DNA of 8,410 nucleotides from JBLYYQ01 sp048550035 (GCA_048550035.1 JBLYYQ010000080.1:1-8410); one strand, 5' to 3'; numbered from the stretch's first letter, positions 1-6,436 are shown. Numbers and translations: made by a program. The notes: generated by a model not told the origin, from the sequence alone.

Positions 1-240
1 AGCTGCATCACCGCCATCTGCAATAATTGTTATAGAGACTGCATCTTCTGGGACGGTTACACTAAACATAGGAGTAGTGCTGTTTTCTGATAGAGTGCCA
101 TCAAAGAGCTGTACAAGCTCCTCTGTTCTACCTTGGAAATATAATACCTCATCACTCCCTTCAGTGCCAGCACAGGCAAAATTAAATATTAATAAGATTG
201 TTATTAAACATGGGATAAAAATAGACTTCAACTGCGACAT
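1..240 (-). CDS. Exported protein, probable PPC-type domain (partial, N-terminus only)
   Basis: The first 80 residues are visible; the rest lies beyond the left edge of the window. The protein begins with a signal peptide: Lys5, a hydrophobic stretch over about residues 6-22, then Ala22-Cys23-Ala24, which fits signal peptidase I cleavage before Gly25. A lipoprotein reading with Cys23 as the lipidated residue is possible, but Asn20 at -3 is a poor lipobox. Residues about 44-80 (LFDGTLSE, then FSVTVPEDAVSITI and a Gly-Gly-Asp turn) resemble the start of the bacterial pre-peptidase C-terminal (PPC) beta-sandwich, whose usual pattern is F-x-V-x-VP-x-x-A-x-x-L followed by GG-x-x-D. Such domains occur in secreted proteases and surface proteins; no catalytic domain can be seen here. 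The ATG has no clear Shine-Dalgarno sequence. Export is fairly sure; the PPC assignment is tentative. Confidence 0.6.
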   Translation of the reverse strand, partial: MSQLKSIFIPCLITILLIFNFACAGTEGSDEVLYFQGRTEELVQLFDGTLSENSTTPMFSVTVPEDAVSITIIADGGDAA

Positions 241-260
241 ACTGTAAACTACTTACTGCT

Positions 261-273
261 AATGGTTAATACT
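261..273 (-). promoter_or_regulatory. Conserved AGTWTTAACCATT element, copy 1
   Basis: Read on the minus strand this is AGTATTAACCATT, ending 20 nt before the ATG of the exported protein gene. It matches 12 of 13 bases with the element at 1121-1133, which sits 18 nt before the next minus-strand gene. The matching sequence and similar distance suggest a common promoter part or operator. This is inference from two copies only. Confidence 0.25.
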
Positions 274-314
274 GTTTCTTGCAATTGACAGCTACTAAAG
301 CTGCCATTGAATAG

Positions 315-340
315 AAAAATCTTCTACTTGGTAGAGGATT
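315..340 (-). terminator. Possible rho-independent terminator
   Basis: Positions 318-327 and 331-340 form a 10-bp inverted repeat with a 3-nt loop. Nine pairs are Watson-Crick; the remaining pair is G-U on the plus strand and A-C on the minus strand. On the minus strand the second arm runs into a short T tract (complement of 315-319). It lies about 125 nt past the stop of the MBL-fold hydrolase gene, so it could end that transcript. The stem is only moderately GC-rich, the T tract partly overlaps it, and one pair is mismatched in the sense that would be transcribed, so the call is uncertain. Confidence 0.35.
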
Positions 341-392
341 GGTTTGTTTGTTAAGCCATCTAACTAACGCTAAAATGGGGTTATTACTGCTG

Positions 393-416
393 TAACTTAT
401 TTTATTTAATAAGTTA
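393..416. repeat. Perfect 9-bp inverted repeat, AT-rich hairpin
   Basis: TAACTTATT at 393-401 pairs perfectly with AATAAGTTA at 408-416 across a 6-nt loop. It lies about 50 nt beyond the stop codon of the MBL-fold hydrolase gene, in the transcribed 3' flank. There is no T tract on either side, so it is a weak terminator candidate; an RNA 3' stability hairpin or a protein-binding palindrome is equally possible. Confidence 0.4.
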
Positions 417-466
417 AACTGCGAGGGTGAAAACTGCAAAAATCTCATACTATAACTACTTTGATA

Positions 467-1102
467 CTACCCAACTAAAAAGGGATTTAAGTTCCTTTCA
501 TCTTTGATGGTTGATCGTTCACCATGACCTGGATAGACTATAACCTGTTCAGGCAATGTTAAAAGCTTGTTCTTGATAGAATCAATTAATGTGGGATAAT
601 TACCACGTGACAAATCTGTTCGCCCTATTGATAACCTAAATAGGGTATCACCAGTAAATAGATGATCACCTATGAGAAAGCATACTCCTCCTGGTGAGTG
701 ACCAGGAGTATGAATGACCTTGAATGCTTCAGAGTTAGAAAACGAAATAGACTGATTGTCAGTCACAAATTGGTCAGGCGTTGGTGATGGCTCAAGATTA
801 AAATAGCGTATCATCTCAAGCATATATGGATCGTTAAGTAGATCTAGATCATCTTTATGCATAAAAATTGCTGCATCAGTCTTATCTTTTAGAGCTTTGT
901 TTGCCCCAGTATGATCAGGATGAGCATGTGTATTTAATATCATCTTAACAGTCCAATTATTCTTTTTTACGACTGCAATGATATTCTCTACATCAGCTCC
1001 AGGATCAATAACAACTGCAACCTTTTCTAAGTCGCAACCTACGATATAGCAGTTAACATCTAACGCTCCTACCGTAAGCTCCTCAACACGAATATTTTTC
1101 AT
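467..1102 (-). CDS. MBL-fold hydrolase, YcbL/GloC-like (glyoxalase II family)
   Basis: This 211-residue cytoplasmic protein has no signal peptide and is a complete metallo-beta-lactamase-fold enzyme. The metal-binding set is intact: His59, His61, Asp63 and His64 (THAHPDH), His135 (TPGHSPGG), Asp152 (FTGDTLF) and His193 (YPGHG). The C-terminal GRTDLSRGNY segment and the ending NPFL match the short glyoxalase II-like enzymes such as E. coli YcbL/GloC (about 215 aa) from end to end. It lacks the extra helical C-terminal domain of classical glyoxalase II. The likely reaction is hydrolysis of S-D-lactoylglutathione or a related thioester, the second step of methylglyoxal detoxification; the true thiol cofactor cannot be read from the sequence. 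The ATG at 1102 lacks a Shine-Dalgarno sequence. A TATACT hexamer ends 6 nt before it, which could even mean a leaderless message. It is read away from the VTT-molybdopterin fusion gene. Family confidence is high, substrate confidence moderate. Confidence 0.9.
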   Translation of the reverse strand: MKNIRVEELTVGALDVNCYIVGCDLEKVAVVIDPGADVENIIAVVKKNNWTVKMILNTHAHPDHTGANKALKDKTDAAIFMHKDDLDLLNDPYMLEMIRYFNLEPSPTPDQFVTDNQSISFSNSEAFKVIHTPGHSPGGVCFLIGDHLFTGDTLFRLSIGRTDLSRGNYPTLIDSIKNKLLTLPEQVIVYPGHGERSTIKDERNLNPFLVG

Positions 1103-1294
1103 ACTTTTAGTATATACCCAAATGGTTAAAACTACTTTTAAAATGTAAAATAAGATACCTACATATATAATCTGTTACAATTACGAGCCAAGGTTAACTC
1201 AAATAGTTACACTATTTAAAAAAATTATATATCACATCCAGATTTATAAATATATCATAACCGTAGTTTTTTAAGCTAATGAAATTATAAAGAT
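1103..1294. promoter_or_regulatory. Divergent intergenic region with promoters for both flanking genes
   Basis: This very AT-rich 192-bp stretch lies between a leftward and a rightward gene, so it must hold promoters for both. Visible pieces are a TATACT -10-like hexamer for the leftward gene (minus strand, complement of 1109-1114), the AGTTTTAACCATT element, and a short palindrome TAACT-N5-AGTTA at 1195-1209. No convincing -35 box or known operator is recognisable, and no coding sequence is seen in it. Confidence 0.45.
1121..1133 (-). promoter_or_regulatory. Conserved AGTWTTAACCATT element, copy 2
   Basis: On the minus strand this reads AGTTTTAACCATT and ends 18 nt before the ATG of the MBL-fold hydrolase gene. 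It differs at one base from the element upstream of the exported protein gene (261-273). It may be a shared operator or promoter part; this is unproven. Confidence 0.25.
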
Positions 1295-2521
1295 ATGCGT
1301 CATATACTATTTCTCGCTCTAATACTAATATCGATATATCTTTTTACACTTACAGACCTAGCCAGATATATTGATAGCGATTATATTTATCGATATTTAG
1401 AGCAGGTAGGTTATTATAAAGCAGTACTACTCTATATTATAATCTATACATTACTTACGGCAATTAGCGTTCCTGCAACAGCGTTAACTTTTGTAGGCGC
1501 ACTCTTATTTGGACAATGGGTCGGCACCGTTGTGGTAATGATAGGTTCAACAGTAGGGGCGATAGCAGCGCTTCTTGTTGCACGTTATGGACTACGCGAT
1601 TTTGCTCAATCGTATCTAAAAGATAAAGTTTGGTATCTACATTTAGCAGAGGCTCTAGAGCGTAATCCATTAAAATTTATAATATTTGTCCGGTTAATTC
1701 CGATTCTGCCATTTAATGGTATCAATTTTGCGGCAGGGCTGACCAATATCAGACTGATACCATATTCAGTAGGTAGTTTTATAGGAATGCTCCCTGGCTC
1801 ATTTATATATGTCTACTTTTCAGCTCAGTACTTAGAGTCATTTGATAGTGGACTGAATCTGGAACTGTTGTTTGCTACAATATTGCTTGCTTTGTTGCTA
1901 TTAATTAGTTCATACTACAGCAAATATTTATACATTAAAGAGAGTAATGCGAAAATGAAGAGACTGCCGTCTGGTCAGACATTGACAACAAAGTTTCCGC
2001 TGCTACATATAGGCGAGCCGCCTAAGTTTGATCCTACTAGCTGGGATTTTGAAATCTTTGGAGCAGTAGATGAACCAAAAAGGTTAGATTACGAATCATT
2101 TCATAAACTAGCTAAAGAGGTTATAACTGCTGATTTTCATTGTGTTACAAGATGGTCGCGTTATGATAACAGATGGGAAGGGATCTCATCTCGTACAATA
2201 TTTGATTTAGTCAAAGTCGATAAAAGAGCTAAATTTGTAATGATACATTCAGATGGCGACTACACAACTAACTTACCTCTGGATGAATTCTTGCATGATG
2301 ATGTACTGTTTGCATATAAGCATGACGGAGTAGATATTTCAATTGACCATGGATTTCCACTTAGATTAGTAGTCCCAAAGCTTTATGCATGGAAATCAGC
2401 AAAATGGGTACGGAAAGTTGAGTTTATGATTGAAGACAAGCGTGGTTTTTGGGAAGCTAGGGGATATCATAACCATGGTGACCCATGGAAAGAAGAACGA
2501 TATAGTGCAGATGAGGAATAG
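1295..2521 (+). CDS. VTT-domain membrane protein fused to a sulfite-oxidase-like molybdopterin oxidoreductase
   Basis: This 408-residue protein joins two normally separate families. Residues 1-215 form a polytopic VTT (TVP38/DedA/SNARE-associated) membrane domain. It has hydrophobic segments near 2-19, 42-60, 63-98, 127-148, 153-175 and 190-208, with the family motifs FVGALLFGQWVG and FVRLIPILPF-N-x-x-N-x-x-x-G. Residues about 222-408 are a complete molybdopterin domain of the bacterial/archaeal sulfite-oxidase-like type (YuiH-like). It starts at RLPSGQTLTTKFP and carries DFHCVTRWSR with the molybdenum-ligand candidate Cys283, then YTTNLPL, HGFPLRLVVP, LYAWKSAKW and a closing GFWEARGYHNHGDPW-KEERY. 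That length equals a stand-alone member. There is no Tat signal, and the basic linker after the last helix places the redox domain in the cytoplasm. Substrate and electron partner are unknown. The ATG has only a weak AAAG upstream. trxB follows immediately. Domain calls are firm; function is open. Confidence 0.93.
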   Translation: MRHILFLALILISIYLFTLTDLARYIDSDYIYRYLEQVGYYKAVLLYIIIYTLLTAISVPATALTFVGALLFGQWVGTVVVMIGSTVGAIAALLVARYGLRDFAQSYLKDKVWYLHLAEALERNPLKFIIFVRLIPILPFNGINFAAGLTNIRLIPYSVGSFIGMLPGSFIYVYFSAQYLESFDSGLNLELLFATILLALLLLISSYYSKYLYIKESNAKMKRLPSGQTLTTKFPLLHIGEPPKFDPTSWDFEIFGAVDEPKRLDYESFHKLAKEVITADFHCVTRWSRYDNRWEGISSRTIFDLVKVDKRAKFVMIHSDGDYTTNLPLDEFLHDDVLFAYKHDGVDISIDHGFPLRLVVPKLYAWKSAKWVRKVEFMIEDKRGFWEARGYHNHGDPWKEERYSADEE

Positions 2522-2524
2522 GTG
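2520..2524 (+). promoter_or_regulatory. Ribosome binding site deciding the trxB start
   Basis: AGGTG overlaps the stop codon of the upstream fusion gene and lies 9 nt before ATG 2534. An in-frame GTG at 2522 has its own GAGG (2513-2516) 5 nt upstream. The ATG is preferred because it gives the usual TrxB N-terminus length, with the redox cysteines at 136 and 139. Confidence 0.5.
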
Positions 2525-2533
2525 CAAAATATT

Positions 2534-3457
2534 ATGAGTAATAGTAATGGTTGTTACGATACAGTTATAATCGGAGGTGGTCCTGGTGGGATATCTGCTG
2601 CAATTTATGCAATACGCTCTGGACTCAAAACTCTTCTCATTGAAAAGGGGATCATAGGGGGTCAGATTATAAAATCTAATATCATCGAGAACTATCCAGG
2701 CTTTCCTTCTGCCTCAGGTTCCGAACTAATGGCGCAATTTGAAGAGCATGCCAAGTCGCTTGATACCGAGATCAAATATGCAGAAGTTCTCTCTATTAAT
2801 AAATCAGAAGATAAATTTAGGCTCAAGACTCGAACTGATGATATTGAAACTCGCTCTGTTATAATTGCAACTGGTGCAGAGCCGAAACGATTAGGCTTTG
2901 ATGGGGAAGAAGAGTTCTTTGGTCGCGGGATCGCTTATTGTGCCACTTGCGACGGTCCATTTTATAAAGATAAGCCGATTGCAGTTATCGGTGGCGGTGA
3001 TACTGCAGTTAAAGAGTCGATTTTTTTATCGAAGATCGTATCTAAGATTTATTTGATACATCGGCGTGATCAGTTGCGTGCCGAGAAGATATTACAAGAT
3101 CGATTATTTGCATGTGAAAATGTTGAGTTCAAATGGAACAGTAATATCTTGAAGGTTGTCGGCAACAATTTAGGTGTTACAGGTGTAGTTATTAAGAACA
3201 AAATCAATTCAGAAGAAGAGTCTTTAGTGATTGATGGTGCATTTGTACTAGTTGGTATTGATCCAAGTACCGACTTTGTTGAGTGCGACAAAGATTCAGG
3301 TCGGTTTATCAAAACAGATCAGAATATGATGAGCTCAGTTGCAGGTATCTTTGCGATTGGCGATTGCAGAGTTTCGCCATTAAGGCAAGTTGCAACCGCC
3401 GTTGGAGATGGGGCTATTGCTGCGATGCAAGCTGCTGACTATCTATCAGAACTATAA
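2534..3457 (+). CDS. trxB: Thioredoxin reductase
   Basis: This is a low-molecular-weight flavoprotein thioredoxin reductase of 307 residues (311 if GTG 2522 is the start; E. coli TrxB has about 320). It transfers electrons from NADPH through FAD and a redox-active disulfide to thioredoxin in the cytoplasm. From the ATG, the FAD-binding Rossmann motif GGGPGG is at about 14-19, the ENYPGFP segment at about 53-59, and the active-site Cys136-Ala-Thr-Cys139-Asp at the usual place. The second nucleotide-binding motif GGGDTA is at about 153-158, HRRDQLRA (the basic HRR-x-x-x-R signature for the NADPH 2'-phosphate) at about 176-183, and the FAD-binding FAIGDCR at about 273-279. All key residues are present, so it should be active. 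The gene begins within 0-12 nt of the upstream fusion gene, so the two are almost certainly cotranscribed and translationally coupled. This makes TrxB or its thioredoxin a candidate redox partner, but that is only inference. Confidence 0.96.
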   Translation: MSNSNGCYDTVIIGGGPGGISAAIYAIRSGLKTLLIEKGIIGGQIIKSNIIENYPGFPSASGSELMAQFEEHAKSLDTEIKYAEVLSINKSEDKFRLKTRTDDIETRSVIIATGAEPKRLGFDGEEEFFGRGIAYCATCDGPFYKDKPIAVIGGGDTAVKESIFLSKIVSKIYLIHRRDQLRAEKILQDRLFACENVEFKWNSNILKVVGNNLGVTGVVIKNKINSEEESLVIDGAFVLVGIDPSTDFVECDKDSGRFIKTDQNMMSSVAGIFAIGDCRVSPLRQVATAVGDGAIAAMQAADYLSEL

Positions 3458-3488
3458 AGCAATCAATAGATAAGTTTCATCGACTCTC

Positions 3489-3507
3489 AAGAATATCTGA
3501 TTCTTTT
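3489..3507 (+). terminator. Weak hairpin after trxB, possible terminator
   Basis: AAGAAT (3489-3494) and ATTCTT (3500-3505) form a 6-bp stem with a 5-nt loop, followed by only two more T residues. It lies 32 nt past the trxB stop. The stem is short and AT-rich and the T tract is poor, so termination here would be weak at best. Confidence 0.2.
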
Positions 3508-3645
3508 GCTGCTACTAGATTATAAAATCATTTGAGATATCTTTTACCACTCTTGCTGACCTTTTAACTAAAAAGTATCAAATTTCACTCAAATAGCAAA
3601 ATAGTTACTATTATCTCAAGATAAAATCATTAAAAGTATAGATAT

Positions 3646-3651
3646 TATAAT
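3646..3651 (+). promoter_or_regulatory. Candidate -10 box of the cyclase promoter
   Basis: TATAAT matches the sigma-70 -10 consensus exactly and would give a leader of roughly 20-25 nt before the GTG start at 3681. No good -35 hexamer lies 16-18 nt upstream. In such AT-rich sequence a chance match is common. Confidence 0.3.
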
Positions 3652-3680
3652 TATATATATTGCTATTTTTTGTTGGATAA

Positions 3681-5666
3681 GTGGAGAATATAAAAGATAT
3701 TACAGTTGCTCAACGATTAAAGTCATGGAATAGCTATAATGCTATGCGTCGCTCACTGGTTGGAGAGATCAATCATCTTCATGATACACTGATTTTTTCT
3801 GCTATTCCAACATTAATCCATGCAAACAGTGAACAACTACCTGGCTTTGTTACTGAATTAGGAGCTCATTCTGGGATACATCTATCAAATCGCCAAAGTT
3901 GGCTTGAGGATGGTTTAACTTATCTAAAAAATCAACTAAAGATTGAAGGTCAGATTGAGCAACTTCATACTACGCCAATTATAGAGTCGCTAATGATTGT
4001 TGGCTCCATTGGCACAGTTGCTCAGACAGTCAACTCTGAGGTTGATTGCTGGGTTATTATTGATGAGAAAGAGGTCAATGGTAAACTGAAGCAACTTCTA
4101 AAAACTAAGCTTGAACTTATAGAAAAGTGGTCATACGGCAATGGCTTTAAACTACATTTTTATATCATCGAATCAAGCAGTATAAGAAAAAATGATTTTA
4201 GTTCTATCAATAAGGAATTATCAAGTTTAGCTCAGAGTCATTTTCTTAAGGATGAATTTTATCGTACTGTATTACATGTTGCTGGTAAATACCCACTCTG
4301 GTGGATAACCCCACCATATTTAAATAGTAAAGAATATGATAATCATAAAAACAGAATCTTTGATGATCCTTTGAGTCGCTCAGATGAGATTATAGATTTA
4401 GGAGTGCCATTAACGATTCCGGAAGAAGAGTATTTTGGTGCTATTTTATGGCAACTTAATAATGCATTCACAAAGCCATTTAAGGCTGTAATAAAACTCT
4501 CTTTGCTAGAGGCAATGAAAACGCAAAATTCAGATCATCCTTTATCCGAAGAGCTAAAGGAAATAATAATTTCAAACGATGGGAAACCTGATTTATATAT
4601 TAGTGACCCTTATATAAATATGACAGCTTACACGAGAGATTATTATGATTCAGTTAACCTGTTGACTGTCCGTAAGTTGGTTGAAAAATGTTTTTTTATA
4701 AAGGCATTAGCAAATTTCAATATGAATCAATTGCGGTTACTGAAGCAGAAGCACCGGACGCTTGAATATACTGTTAAGGAGTGGCAAGTATCGGATAATC
4801 TTGAAGAATTATTTGAGCAGATAAATACTAATGAGCAGGTTAATGTAGCAAAGCTTGGACGGTTGATACATGATTTTATGATTACTCTTTATGAACGGAT
4901 AGATATCAGTCTGAAAGAGAGTGGATGGAGTGGCAGGCAAATCACGAAAGAGGATTTAACAGTCATTGGACGGAAATTATTTACCTTATACTCTAAAAAG
5001 GCTACTAAGGTTGAATTTGTACGAAGGGTTAAAAATGAGCTAGAGCAACTGAATGAAATCTCATTCATGTATAAGTCGAATTCTACAGGGAAAGTTCAGT
5101 GGAGGGCATACTCACAAAATATCATTGCCAAACTAAAACAGGGAATAGAGCAAAAGGATCTATTACTGAAACAGAGTAGTAATCTATTGTCACTACTGAT
5201 TTGGCTCTATATCAACAGGATCTATACAGATGAGACTTATCTTTACTTTGAGCCGACTAATTCACCATTATCGTTGATTGACATTCAAACACTATTAAAT
5301 AGAATCAGCAACGTGTTGCCAAAATTTGATCTAAGGATGTTGGAGAAGGAAGCATTACTAACTACTGCTAAGACAGATAATATGTTGATTGTAGTTAATC
5401 TTTTATCCACCGATAATTTGACTGATATTGAAACGATTCACCTAGGCTATACCACTAGTTGGGGCGAAACATTTTCAGATAAATTGGAATATCCTACAGA
5501 TTTTGGAAGGTTAATTCAATTATTAAAAAATGGTTCAAAAAGATTCTCAATTAATGATCCGAACTGCTTTGATATTTTTGCATCTAAGTCGGCAAGGTAC
5601 AAAGGGCTAGTCAATAAGATGCGAGGGTTGATTGCAGAGGGCTTACATGATACAATGAAGAAGTAA
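3681..5666 (+). CDS. cyaA: Class I adenylate cyclase, shortened C-terminus
   Basis: This 661-residue cytoplasmic protein matches the class I (enterobacterial CyaA) adenylate cyclases, which convert ATP to cAMP. The N-terminus (VAQRLKSWNSYN, then IPTLIHANSEQLPGF) aligns with the CyaA start, supporting GTG 3681. The nucleotidyltransferase-like core is clear: Gly108-Ser109-Ile-Gly-Thr at the glycine-serine loop, then Ser119-Glu120-Val-Asp122-Cys-Trp where E. coli has SDLDIW. Further family blocks are LDEFYRT-like DEFYRT (191-196) with AGKYPLWW (201-208), EEYFGAILWQLN (249-260), KLSLLEAM (272-279), ISDPYINM (307-314) and IGRKLFTLYSKK in the middle region. Two oddities stand out: the first catalytic acidic residue is Glu instead of Asp, and the protein lacks roughly the last 190 residues of the 848-residue E. 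coli enzyme, part of the regulatory half. The stop is followed after 23 nt by a glycosyltransferase gene, so the two are probably cotranscribed. No Shine-Dalgarno of good spacing is visible. Confidence 0.92.
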   Translation: MENIKDITVAQRLKSWNSYNAMRRSLVGEINHLHDTLIFSAIPTLIHANSEQLPGFVTELGAHSGIHLSNRQSWLEDGLTYLKNQLKIEGQIEQLHTTPIIESLMIVGSIGTVAQTVNSEVDCWVIIDEKEVNGKLKQLLKTKLELIEKWSYGNGFKLHFYIIESSSIRKNDFSSINKELSSLAQSHFLKDEFYRTVLHVAGKYPLWWITPPYLNSKEYDNHKNRIFDDPLSRSDEIIDLGVPLTIPEEEYFGAILWQLNNAFTKPFKAVIKLSLLEAMKTQNSDHPLSEELKEIIISNDGKPDLYISDPYINMTAYTRDYYDSVNLLTVRKLVEKCFFIKALANFNMNQLRLLKQKHRTLEYTVKEWQVSDNLEELFEQINTNEQVNVAKLGRLIHDFMITLYERIDISLKESGWSGRQITKEDLTVIGRKLFTLYSKKATKVEFVRRVKNELEQLNEISFMYKSNSTGKVQWRAYSQNIIAKLKQGIEQKDLLLKQSSNLLSLLIWLYINRIYTDETYLYFEPTNSPLSLIDIQTLLNRISNVLPKFDLRMLEKEALLTTAKTDNMLIVVNLLSTDNLTDIETIHLGYTTSWGETFSDKLEYPTDFGRLIQLLKNGSKRFSINDPNCFDIFASKSARYKGLVNKMRGLIAEGLHDTMKK

Positions 5667-5689
5667 AATAATTAGATTAAACATATTGA

Positions 5690-6406
5690 ATGAGCTCAGT
5701 TTCAATTATAATTCCGGTATGGCGAGAAGGAGATCGAGTAGCAAAACTTTTAAAGTTTTTTAGTAAGTGCTTCTCAGGCGAATTAGTAGTTGTATTGACA
5801 GAAGGAGATAAAGAGACTGAGTTGCCACTCCACTCAGGAATGGTGATAATTATCTCAAAAAGAAGAGGTCGTGCATTTCAAATGAATGAAGGTGCAAAGT
5901 TTGCGACCGGTGATATACTGCTCTTTCTACATGCTGATACAATTATTCCCACACATACAATCCCAACATTAGGTAAGAAACTAAAAATTTACGATGCAGT
6001 TGCAGGGGCATATAAATTAGAGATAGATGCAGCAGGATGGATATATCGTCTGATAGAGTTCGGAGTTGATATCCGTAGTAGATTTTTTGGGCTTCCTTAT
6101 GGCGATCAGGCTATCTTCATCAAACGGATACTTTTTGAAAATATTGGCGGCTACAATGAGTTAGCATTAATGGAAGATGTTGACCTGATTAGGCGAATAC
6201 ATCGAGTAGGTAGAATAATATATGAAAAGGGTGGAACCGCAAGAACTTCGTCAAGACGATGGGAGAAAAATGGACCGATTAAAACTACAATAAAAAACTG
6301 GATCCTAATCAGTGCATTCTATTTTGGGTTTGACACCAAAAAATTAGCAAAATTCTACTATGATTGTCGGTCGGGTGTAAATAATAAAGTAAGGGATAGT
6401 AGATGA
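5690..6406 (+). CDS. Family 2 glycosyltransferase, TIGR04283 type (rSAM/selenodomain-associated transferase 2)
   Basis: This 238-residue protein is a soluble GT-A-fold transferase. The N-terminus VSIIIPVWRE is the typical first strand. KRRGRAFQMNEGAKFATGDILLFLHADT (split across residues 58-84) holds the acceptor/nucleotide region, with His81-Ala-Asp83 as the DxD equivalent. FFGLPYGDQAIF (132-143), ALMEDVDLIRRI (159-170) and TSSRRWEKNG (186-195) are the signatures of the TIGR04283 family. Members are often found with radical-SAM/selenodomain genes and linked to arsenosugar or related glycoside synthesis. None of those partners is in this window, so donor and acceptor are unknown. The usual VVDGGSTD nucleotide-binding loop is replaced by VVLTEGDKET (about 34-43), so the canonical Asp is missing or shifted. 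No Shine-Dalgarno precedes the ATG, which fits translation following the cyclase 23 nt upstream. The next gene starts 30 nt downstream. Confidence 0.9.
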   Translation: MSSVSIIIPVWREGDRVAKLLKFFSKCFSGELVVVLTEGDKETELPLHSGMVIIISKRRGRAFQMNEGAKFATGDILLFLHADTIIPTHTIPTLGKKLKIYDAVAGAYKLEIDAAGWIYRLIEFGVDIRSRFFGLPYGDQAIFIKRILFENIGGYNELALMEDVDLIRRIHRVGRIIYEKGGTARTSSRRWEKNGPIKTTIKNWILISAFYFGFDTKKLAKFYYDCRSGVNNKVRDSR

Positions 6407-6423
6407 TAATTTTATTTTACAGT

Positions 6424-6431
6424 AAGGTGAT
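6424..6431 (+). promoter_or_regulatory. Shine-Dalgarno of the zinc-finger/RDD gene
   Basis: AAGGTGAT is the strongest ribosome binding site in the window. It lies 5 nt before ATG 6437 and 8 nt before the adjacent in-frame ATG 6440, so either codon could be the start. It supports a coding start here even though the gene has no stop within the window. Confidence 0.65.
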
Positions 6432-6436
6432 ATAAT

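Larger units (their letters stand above)
3458..3680. other. Intergenic region between trxB and the adenylate cyclase gene
   Basis: This 223-bp AT-rich gap between two rightward genes shows no coding potential on either strand. It contains a weak hairpin close to the trxB end, a consensus -10 hexamer close to the cyclase start, and a 10-mer ACTCAAATAG at 3587-3596 that also occurs at 1197-1206 upstream of the fusion gene. I see no CRP-type TGTGA-N6-TCACA site. Confidence 0.5.

Noticed and set aside
120..150. EVLYFQG near residue 31 of the exported protein resembles a TEV protease site
   Set aside because: It sits in a natural-looking protein with no tag or vector sequence around it, and the commonly used site has Asn at the second position. 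It is a coincidence.
266..448. A 60-codon minus-strand open frame in the gap between the two leftward genes
   Set aside because: It has no ribosome binding site, no recognisable domain and an irregular composition, and it overlaps both hairpins of that gap. I treat it as a chance frame, though it is not a shadow of a larger gene.
1464..1670. Minus-strand open frame inside the VTT-molybdopterin fusion gene
   Set aside because: It is antisense to a strongly conserved coding region and has no domain signature or start signal.
3070..3312. Minus-strand open frame inside trxB
   Set aside because: It is antisense to the conserved NADPH- and FAD-binding region of TrxB and has no family features.
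3458..3680. CRP-type operator ahead of the adenylate cyclase gene
   Set aside because: No TGTGA-N6-TCACA or close variant could be found on reading the region; only AT-rich sequence and a -10-like box are present.
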